The notes under the pieces were generated by a model that saw only the letters and a list, made by a program, of their open reading frames with translations, made no database searches and was not told where the DNA came from. Below, piece by piece: positions 26,680 to 34,100 of a DNA stretch of 48,143 bases; the first letter of the stretch is position 1; each line of letters opens with the position of its first letter. The DNA is from Acetobacter sicerae (GTDB taxonomy: Bacteria > Pseudomonadota > Alphaproteobacteria > Acetobacterales > Acetobacteraceae): contig NZ_JAAABN010000018.1 in the NCBI RefSeq assembly GCF_011516765.1, positions 1 to 48,143 on the forward strand, read 5' to 3'. A program made the position numbers and the translations under genes.

Positions 26680-27579
26680 TCAGGCAGCGGCCGCCACGTC
26701 CCCGATGGGCTGACGGCGCGTCGATGTGTTGAAAATGTATTCGGCAGCGGCCGACGCGGCGCTTGCGGCGGTGAAAATCGCGCGTTTGTCCGCCTTCAGA
26801 AGTTCCAGCCAGCTTCCAATGTAATCCACGTGACGGACGGTCGGCTCGATCTGCAGCTCCGCGCACACGAACGCTGACATCATCTCGGCGACCAGTTCCT
26901 CGGCGGCATAAGCGCGGTCTCCGAACCGTTTTCCGAATGTGCGGGCCAGCCGTTTTTCCGAGCCCGTCCAGTGTCCGATCTCGTGAAAGATCGTGCGATA
27001 CCAATCGATTTGTGCAAAATAGGCCTGCTGGGGCGGGACACGGATATAGTCCGGCTCAGGCGCGTAAAACGCCTTATCGCCTCCCACCCGGATGTCTGCC
27101 CCGGTGTCGCGCATGAGCGCTTCAGCCTGCGGCACAATCTCACGCTCGGGCAACGGTGTCGGCGCCGCCCCCATGCCTTCCGGCAGGTTCTCGCACTGGT
27201 CCACATTGAACACCGTAAACCGCTTCAGGAACGGAATCGTCCGGGGATCGTCGGCCCCTGCTTCCGACTTCGGTGTGAAACGGTCGGCGTAGAAAACCGT
27301 CGTTCCTTTCTCTCCTTTTCTGACATTTCCGCCCTCGGCCAGCGCCTGCCGGAACGTCAGCCATTTCTGCGTGGAGAAGCCCTGCATTTCCACCGAACCC
27401 CACAACATCAGAATATTAATTCCGGAATAGGCACGGCCCGTCGTCGCGTTCCGGGGCAGGGCGACGCCGCAGTTCGAGCGGCCCCATGGGCACACCCACG
27501 GCACGGTGCCATTCTCAAGCTCGCGGATGATCCGGTCTGTCACGGTCTGATGGATGTCAGTGCGTTCGGTTCTGGCCAT
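26680..27579 (-). CDS. ardC: ArdC-type antirestriction protein (ssDNA-binding, zincin-like)
   Basis: A 299-residue ArdC homologue. The N-terminal ssDNA-binding domain is seen (TDRIIRELENGTVPWVCPWG, then NATTGRAYSGINILML), followed by the metallopeptidase-like domain with the zinc motif FHEIGHWTGSEKR (HExxH). Plasmid ArdC proteins protect incoming single-stranded DNA from host restriction and nucleases. The start is the ATG 27579, with GGAGAC 8 bases upstream; upstream codons to 27624 are not needed. It precedes the three small coupled genes, with which it may form an operon. Confidence 0.93.
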   Translation of the reverse strand: MARTERTDIHQTVTDRIIRELENGTVPWVCPWGRSNCGVALPRNATTGRAYSGINILMLWGSVEMQGFSTQKWLTFRQALAEGGNVRKGEKGTTVFYADRFTPKSEAGADDPRTIPFLKRFTVFNVDQCENLPEGMGAAPTPLPEREIVPQAEALMRDTGADIRVGGDKAFYAPEPDYIRVPPQQAYFAQIDWYRTIFHEIGHWTGSEKRLARTFGKRFGDRAYAAEELVAEMMSAFVCAELQIEPTVRHVDYIGSWLELLKADKRAIFTAASAASAAAEYIFNTSTRRQPIGDVAAAA

Positions 27580-27651
27580 GATCTGTCTCCAAAACATGCG
27601 AAAGCCGCCCCGAAGGACGGCCATTCTCTGCTGCAGATGGGCGGACGGGTT

Positions 27652-27813
27652 TCACCCGAGATCGAGCACTCCGGTCGTGGGATCCAGGAACAGGTCCGGA
27701 AGCACGAGAGCGACGACCAGGGCGAGCGTCCAGAGGAGCACGAGCGCGAGAAACCTGATGATTTCAACGGCGGGATGGGGTTGGGGTGGAGAGACGGTGC
27801 GGTCCTGAGCCAT
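27652..27813 (-). CDS. Small membrane protein with one hydrophobic helix
   Basis: A 53-residue protein (MAQDRTVSPPQPHPAV, then one clear transmembrane segment FLALVLLWTLALVVALVLP). The ATG at 27813 has AAGGAT upstream. The frame is open further upstream only through the repeat at 27876-27949, which is not likely to be coded. It lies between DUF3085 and ardC. Not recognised. Confidence 0.55.
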   Translation of the reverse strand: MAQDRTVSPPQPHPAVEIIRFLALVLLWTLALVVALVLPDLFLDPTTGVLDLG

Positions 27814-27875
27814 TGTCCAGATCCTTTTTTCTGGCGTTTCTGACCCTTTCCGGCGACCGCAGGGCAGACTGACGG

Positions 27876-27949
27876 GCAAGGGCGCCGCGCAGCGGCGGGA
27901 TCGGCCTGGCCCGCAGCGAAGCGAGGACACATGCCGACCCACCCCTTGC
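27876..27949. repeat. Dispersed 74-bp hairpin repeat, copy 1
   Basis: Outer arms GCAAGGG (27876-27882) and CCCTTGC (27943-27949) enclose a 6-bp hairpin CGCCGC-GCA-GCGGCG. It differs from the copy at 31049-31122 by one base in 74. It lies 63 bp upstream of the small membrane-protein start. Short open frames read through it on all frames and are ignored. Confidence 0.85.
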
Positions 27950-28004
27950 GCGGCAGGCTGAACTGTGGTGCCGATCCTCTTTTCCGTTTCCTTCCCTTCC
28001 TTTC

Positions 28005-28538
28005 TCAGATTTTCCCCTTTTTTTCTTGCCGCGAAGGCCCCTTCCCTTTCGTGCGTGACGGGCCGGCACGGGGCTTTTTTGGCGGTGCAAGGAAGGGGCA
28101 TCGGATCTGTGTCGGGGACACGTCGATCCGGAAGCGACCGCGCGCGGTCGCCTCAAGCGCCTTGCGGATAGTCTCGGCAGACAGGAATTCCGCGCCATCA
28201 TCCCCGCCAAAAGACGCACGTTTCACGTCATACCAGTCCTCGGAAGAGGCTTGCGGATCCGCCTCTCTGGCGTAGGCGACAAGGTTCACCTCACCGTTGT
28301 CGCCAGGGAGGCCCGGATGACCATTCGACATCAGATAGATCCCCTGGTCGCCCACCAGCATGAGACCAGAAGGGATCTTCGTCCGGTCAATATCCTCGTA
28401 TGCGGGATGTCGGGTGTTCACCCCGGGCCGGAGATAGGTGGGGTCATAGAGCTGATCCAGCGTTGGCGTATGTTCGCTCGCGGCGTCAGCGTGGGCGAGC
28501 AGCCGCGTCACCAGGGCATGGTCGAAATGCAGTTTCAT
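28005..28538 (-). CDS. DUF3085-family protein
   Basis: A 177-residue protein whose first 110 residues match the DUF3085 pattern (MKLHFDHALVTRLLAHADAAS, then PSGLMLVGDQGIYLMSNGHPGLP). The C-terminus is strongly basic and low in complexity (PFLAPPKKPRAGPSRTKGKG), which suggests nucleic-acid contact. The ATG at 28538 has AGGAAG upstream. DUF3085 genes occur on conjugative plasmids beside ardC and ssb; the function is unknown. Confidence 0.75.
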   Translation of the reverse strand: MKLHFDHALVTRLLAHADAASEHTPTLDQLYDPTYLRPGVNTRHPAYEDIDRTKIPSGLMLVGDQGIYLMSNGHPGLPGDNGEVNLVAYAREADPQASSEDWYDVKRASFGGDDGAEFLSAETIRKALEATARGRFRIDVSPTQIRCPFLAPPKKPRAGPSRTKGKGPSRQEKKGKI

Positions 28539-28573
28539 GATCGTCTTCCTTCTGTGTTCCTCCTGTGAGGACA

Positions 28574-28604
28574 CAAAAAAAGCGGGACACTCTCGTGTCC
28601 CGCT
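28574..28604 (-). terminator. Rho-independent terminator on the minus strand
   Basis: AGCGGGACAC and GTGTCCCGCT (28581-28590 and 28595-28604) form a perfect 10-bp stem with a 4-nt loop, followed on the minus strand by seven T residues. It ends the DUF5983-like gene and separates it from DUF3085. Confidence 0.9.
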
Positions 28605-28640
28605 CTTTCGTATTACAGGCCATGGTTCCGGTATCGCCGG

Positions 28641-28943
28641 TCATTCATCTTCATCATCAAAGAACTGGTACGCCTCTTCTACCGCACCGTCTGAATCAAA
28701 CATGACGTAATCACATCCGTTACTTGCCGCATCTTCAAGAATTCGGCGAAGGCTGGCAGAACCCGGCCAGTCCGGCGAACAGCGGCGTTCACCCACCCAA
28801 ACGAACCAGCCATGAGGACCGGAGAGACAGGACAGGCCGGTTGCACCGCCTGATTGTGCATAAGCCTCCAGCAACTCCCGATCTGACTTCGGCAGATGGC
28901 CGGTGCTGAGATCCATGAAACGTCTGATATGGGCATTCACCAT
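28641..28943 (-). CDS. DUF5983-like small acidic protein
   Basis: A 100-residue acidic protein. HIRRFMDLSTGHLPKSDRELL at the N-terminus, the middle GPHGWFVWVGE and the segment NGCDYVMFDSDG fit the DUF5983 pattern found on plasmids and conjugative elements. The end is very acidic (FFDDEDE). The ATG at 28943 has AAAGG upstream, and a strong terminator follows. Function unknown. Confidence 0.65.
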   Translation of the reverse strand: MVNAHIRRFMDLSTGHLPKSDRELLEAYAQSGGATGLSCLSGPHGWFVWVGERRCSPDWPGSASLRRILEDAASNGCDYVMFDSDGAVEEAYQFFDDEDE

Positions 28944-29094
28944 GGAACTGTGCCTTTCTGTTCACGCCGCACTTTCGGGCGGACGGAAAAAAGAGGTGGT
29001 CAGGCAGACTGCGATTCCGCTATAATCGTGTTGCTGCCTGACGGGATTTGAAACAGGTGTGACCATAATGGACACACTTCGAGCGGCTTCCGGC

Positions 29095-30981
29095 TCAGCG
29101 GATCGCGATGAACTCGACATGCGATCTCAGGAACTCATCCGGGGTCTGCGGCGGTGGAAGCGGGCTCTCGTCCTCGTCGTCAGGATCACCCTCCCCTTCC
29201 TCTTCTGCCGCGCGCCGCGAAGGCCCGACCTCATCATCGTCCAGAGCAATCTCCTGCTCAGGTTCGGCCGTCTCCGCAACAGCCATCGCACCGCCATCCG
29301 TGACTGCGTCGTCGCTGGTTTCGGGTGGGGGTGGATTAAGGGCTTCCTGAAACGAGGCGTTCAGCTTCGCGACATCGAGCCCGAACCGGGCCTCGGGATG
29401 GACCCAGATCCCCTGCCCCGCCCGGTCCATCAGCGCCTTGCGCATCTCCTTGCCCGTGTTGCGCGGCAGAATGCCCTCGGCCTGAACCACCTTCGTGATG
29501 CCCGGCTTGCTGAGCGTCTTGAGGAAGTCCTCATCGGCCATGGTGGGGAGCCGGGCGTCGGCATTGACGATATGGCCGACCAGCACGCTCCATTCGCCGC
29601 TGTTCGTGCTATTTTTCTCGCAGGAGAGCACGGCTTTCAGCACGCGGATCGCCGCTCCGCGCAACAGGGTCTCGTCCAGCGCCAGTTCCCCGTCCTGAAA
29701 CAGTCCGGCAGCCGCTACCAGCCTCTGCGAGGGCCGGCGCTGCGGATACCACGCGCCCGCATCTCCTTCGACCCGGACGTTCTGCGCGTTGAAGGCCGCG
29801 ATCATCAGCCCGACCAGCGTCCACGGATCGACGCTCTCCTGCATCCCGTCCAGCGTCGCGTGCAGGGCCTGTGTCCGGAAGCTTCCGATCATGTCATGTC
29901 CGCGCCCGGAAATGTCCGCCCGTTCCTTCGGCACGTCGGGCAGCGCGTCAATCACGGCGGACGGTGTGATCCGGTTCGCGGCCGCGCTGCCGGCGAGAAT
30001 GCACCAGCCACTTTCGACCTTCAGCCTGTGATTGAGCCAGAAGCACTTGGTCGCCCCTTCCCGCTCCCAGTAAATCCGGGCGCTTCCATCCTCGAACAGG
30101 GGCTCGCCATCCTCGTCGCTCTGCACGATCACCGCGTCTTCGGATGTGCTCTGGCTCAGCCACTGGCGCTGCGCCTTCTCATAGGCGATCCCGTCCTCGG
30201 TGTAGCGCCCGTCCTTGCCGGCCTCACCGAACAGATCCTCCTGCCAGACGATCCTGCAGCTTTTCGCGATGGCATCGTCAAAGGACGCATCGGCCGCGTA
30301 AAAACGATCCTGTCGCAGCGCCGAGGCAATCCGGCTCCAGTCGGGCTCGGCCGCTCCCGGCTGCCACGATCCGTCCGGCAGCCGCACCCGGTCTCCCTCG
30401 CAGGCCTCGACGTCTTCCGGGGGCTCCGTGCCGACCGGAAACCCGAAATAGCGCCAGACCTGTTCCTGCAGGCCTTTCGAGGCCAGCGCGATACTGGCCA
30501 GCTCACGGCTCTCCGGTCCTTTTCCGGCCTCGATCCAGGCGAGAATGTCCGGCAGGACCGATGACAGCCGGCTGATCTGTTTCAGCTGCACCGGCGTCAG
30601 CATCAGCGCCTTGCAGATCGCGGTGTCGTTCCACTGCTTTTCCGCCCGGAGCGAGGAGATGACCCGCCACTGTTCCACCTGTGTCATTGGCTGGCGGATC
30701 ATGTTTTCCGACGCCGCGCGCATCCGGTCCAGTTCCTCGTCATCGCCCGCCACGACCACCTGAATCGTCTTCAGCCCGGCCTTCACGGCGGCGCGACGGC
30801 GACGATGGCCGGCAACGATCATCAGGCCATCCGGGGTGTCCCGGACCAGAGGCGGATGGATGATCCCGACCGCCTTGACGTTCAGCGCCAGCTGCCGGTC
30901 TTCCGTCTCGTTCGGGGCTGCGGTGCGGGGATTTTCGGGATTGTCGAGCAGCGTCTTCGGATCGACTTCGCGCAGTTCCAT
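29095..30981 (-). CDS. Large ParB-like (ParB/Srx-fold) plasmid protein
   Basis: A 628-residue protein. Its N-terminal 200 residues are a ParB domain: LLDNPENPRTA, GIIHPPLVRDTPDGLMIVAGHRRRRAAVKAG and a helix-turn-helix (NDTAICKALMLTPVQLKQI). The rest has no domain that I recognise and ends in a long acidic tail. Large ParB-like proteins are typical of conjugative leading regions and differ from the true partition ParB of this plasmid at 38130-39023; CTPase or nuclease activity has been shown for some relatives. The ATG at 30981 has AGGAG 9 bases upstream; upstream codons run into the hairpin repeat and are not likely translated. Confidence 0.85.
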   Translation of the reverse strand: MELREVDPKTLLDNPENPRTAAPNETEDRQLALNVKAVGIIHPPLVRDTPDGLMIVAGHRRRRAAVKAGLKTIQVVVAGDDEELDRMRAASENMIRQPMTQVEQWRVISSLRAEKQWNDTAICKALMLTPVQLKQISRLSSVLPDILAWIEAGKGPESRELASIALASKGLQEQVWRYFGFPVGTEPPEDVEACEGDRVRLPDGSWQPGAAEPDWSRIASALRQDRFYAADASFDDAIAKSCRIVWQEDLFGEAGKDGRYTEDGIAYEKAQRQWLSQSTSEDAVIVQSDEDGEPLFEDGSARIYWEREGATKCFWLNHRLKVESGWCILAGSAAANRITPSAVIDALPDVPKERADISGRGHDMIGSFRTQALHATLDGMQESVDPWTLVGLMIAAFNAQNVRVEGDAGAWYPQRRPSQRLVAAAGLFQDGELALDETLLRGAAIRVLKAVLSCEKNSTNSGEWSVLVGHIVNADARLPTMADEDFLKTLSKPGITKVVQAEGILPRNTGKEMRKALMDRAGQGIWVHPEARFGLDVAKLNASFQEALNPPPPETSDDAVTDGGAMAVAETAEPEQEIALDDDEVGPSRRAAEEEGEGDPDDEDESPLPPPQTPDEFLRSHVEFIAIR

Positions 30982-31048
30982 GGTTTCCACTCCTGTTTTC
31001 AGGACTCTTTCCTGATGCTTTTCCGGCAGGCAGCGGCGGACAGGCGGG

Positions 31049-31122
31049 GCAAGGGCGCCGCGCAGCGGCGGGATCGGCATGGCCCGCAGCGAAGCGAGGA
31101 CACATGCCGACCCACCCCTTGC
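31049..31122. repeat. Dispersed 74-bp hairpin repeat, copy 2
   Basis: Identical to the copy at 27876-27949 at 73 of 74 positions, with the same outer arms and inner CGCCGC-GCA-GCGGCG hairpin. It lies between the methylase-helicase stop (31151) and the ParB-like start (30981), 68 bp before the latter. Confidence 0.88.
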
Positions 31123-31150
31123 GGCGGCTGGCCGGAGATGGCAGCCGCTC

Positions 31151-34100
31151 TCAGGCTGCCGTCTCTTCCTTTTCCTTGTCCTGACCGTCATCATTCGCCG
31201 CCTCCTCTTCCGTCGAGGTGGCGGCGAGATCGTCTTCCAGCGCTTTCAGTTCGGCGCGCTTTTCATCGAGCATCGCCTGTTCGGCGAAGGGCAGACCCAG
31301 CCGGGACTGGTAGGACGGCAGGCGACGCTCTGCTTCCTCCCGCGTCCTGATGGCGTCGCGCAGCGCATCATCAAGCCGGAGCAGCGCGTGCTCGATGCGC
31401 GAAACCAGCCCGAGACCTTTCGTGTCCTCTTCGATCGTGACGGTGATGCGGCCCGACCGCGCTTCGAGGAACAGCGTCACATCGACGGTGCGCTTGTCGG
31501 AGCGCCGGATCCAGCTCGGTTCGGCCTCGCATACGACAGCGAAGCCCCCGATCTGTCCGAGGGTCCACTTCCCTTCCTCGCCGTTCTTCGCTGCCATCCG
31601 CACCTGGGACAGGAGCCACGATCCGGCCTTCTCGCGCTCCGTCACATTGCCTTTCTCACGACACAGCGCGAAGGCCTCGCCTCTGGTGGGCTGGCGGACA
31701 GCAAGATCCGCCTCGATCAGCGGGATCAGACGGTCGGCGCCAGCAATCTCGCGCTCAGCCCGCTCAATGGCGCGCTTCACCGCGAACTGATCATCGTAAT
31801 GGGCAGCCGCCAGCCGCTCCAGCCGCGCCAGATCGGCTTCCAGCCCGGCCTTCTGCATCAGGCGCGCATCGCCCGAGGCCAGAGCCTTGGCCATGGCGAA
31901 CTGGTTGCCCCCCTCCCCGCCAATGTCCTCGATCCGGCGGATGGACCGGTCGCCCGACATGGCGAGGCCGATGAAACGCTGCTTGCGCTCCAGAAGCTGC
32001 CAGTTTGTCGCGTCAACGGACCCCTGCCGGGCATAGGCGTACAGCTCGATTTCCTCGTGCTGATTGCCCTGCCGCTCGATCCGGCCCTCGCGCTGGATGA
32101 TGTCCGAGACCAGCCACGGCACATCGAGATGATGCAGGGCTTTCAGCCGCTGCTGGGCATTGACGCCCGTGCCCATGGTCGCGGTCGAGCCGATCAGGAT
32201 CCGCTTGCGTCCCGCATTGAGGTCGCCGAACAGCTTCTGCTTCGCAGCGCTCTTTTTGTAGTGCTGCATGAACGCGATTTCCGCGCGCGGCACGCCCATG
32301 CGGATCAGCTCGTCACGGATCCAGGTGTAGGCCGAGAAGCCCCGCGTCTCCATCGCGCTCTCGGTGCCGAGGTCGGAGAAGATCATCTGCACCGCGCCCG
32401 GCAGATCACAGGGCCGGCCGGTCTCCGGATCGGTATAGCGGTTGTCCGACGTTTCCTGCCAGATCCGGAACACGTTCCCGATCATCAGGTTCAGCTTCGA
32501 GCTGTCATCATTCGCGGCCAGGGGCGCCACGAACCGCAGATCGATCGACGCGTGACGGGCGTCGGTGATGACGGACAGAAGGATGTCGTCGCCCTTCTGT
32601 GGCCGGCCCTCGCGCGCCTCGATGGCGTCGATCCGCGCCGCGAGCGTCTTCTGATACGCCCGGAAGTTGTCGTTCGTCGGGGCGACGATGATCTCGCGCC
32701 GGCCTCCCCGGATCGCCGGCAGTTTCACATACTGGCGCAGGTCATCCTGCTGAACGACATCAGCGAAGTCGCGATACATCGCCATCAGATCGGCGACATT
32801 CACAAACTCTGTGAAACGTGTGACCGGCTTGTAAAGGCCGCTCGGCTGCAGCTCCAGTTCGGTGCGGGTTTCGCCGAAATTCGCCGCCCAGGCATCGAAC
32901 TCATGCAGGAAGCGCTTCTGCAGGGCTTCGAGATCCATATAGCGGCTGACCGTCCACATCTCGGCCAGTGTGTTCGTGATCGGCGAACCGGACGCCATGA
33001 TCAGAGGCCGTTCCGGATTCTTCGCTGCCAGATAGCGGGTTTTCACGAACAGATCCCACGCCCGCTGTGAGCCGTTCGGATCGACGCCTTTCAGGTCGGA
33101 CTGGTTGGTGGCGAAGCTCAGCTTGCGGAACTGCTGTGCCTCATCGACAAGAATCTGATCGATGCCGATTTCGCCCAGATGCAGAAGGTCGTCCTTGTGG
33201 CCGGAGAGGCCTTCCAGCTTCGCCTGCATCTTCTCCTTCATGCTCTCGATCCGCTTGCGCGAGAGCCGGTCATCCGCATCGACGCTTTCCAGCACTTCCT
33301 CGAAGGAGGCGATCTGCTCCTCGATCATCCGGCGCTCGAAATCCCCCTCGACCGGAATGAATTTGAACGCATCATGTGTGATGATGATCGCGTCCCAGTT
33401 GCCGGTCGCGGCCCGGGCGAGGAAACGCTGCCGTTTCGCCTTCACGAAGTTGGTCTCATCGGCGACAAGGATCCGCGCCGTCGGGTAGAGCATCAGGAAC
33501 TCGCGCGCCATCTGTGCCAGACAGTGACCGGGCACGGCGATCATCGCCTTGCTGATCAGGCCGAGACGCTTCTGCTCCATGACGGCGGCGACCATCGAGA
33601 ACGTCTTTCCCGAGCCGACGGCGTGGGCGATATACGTGCCGCCAGCCGCGATGATCCGCCAGATCACCCGCTTCTGGTGGCTGCGCAGGCTGATCGTGGT
33701 GCTGGCGCCGGGCAGGCGGAGATGGGAGCCGTCGAACTCCCGCGCCACGAGGTTGTTGTAGGTATCGTTATACAGCCGGACCAGCCGCTCCGCCCGCTCG
33801 CCGTCCTGCCAGACCCATGTCTCGAAAGCACGCCTGATCGCCGCGAGTTTTTCCTTTGCGGCTTCCGTTTCCTTCGTGTTGAGCTCGCGGTGCTCATTGC
33901 CGTCACCGTCGCGCCAGACGTCCCAGATCTTCGGTGACGCCTGGGTCAGCGCATCTTCCAGCAGCTCGCCCGCATGGCGGCGTTCCGTCCCCCAGACAGA
34001 GGTGGCCTCGGCCTTGCCCAGGAAGCCCCGCTTCTCCACCGTCCAGCACGCTACGGCGGCGGAATGATGGATCGTGGTTTCCACCCCCAGAACCTCGGCG

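Noticed and set aside
29059..30564. Plus-strand open frame of 501 codons
   Set aside because: Antisense to the ParB-like gene, whose domain motifs and ribosome site are clear.
31079..33070. Plus-strand open frame of 663 codons
   Set aside because: It lies opposite the methylase-helicase gene in a GC-rich region and has no motif; a shadow frame.
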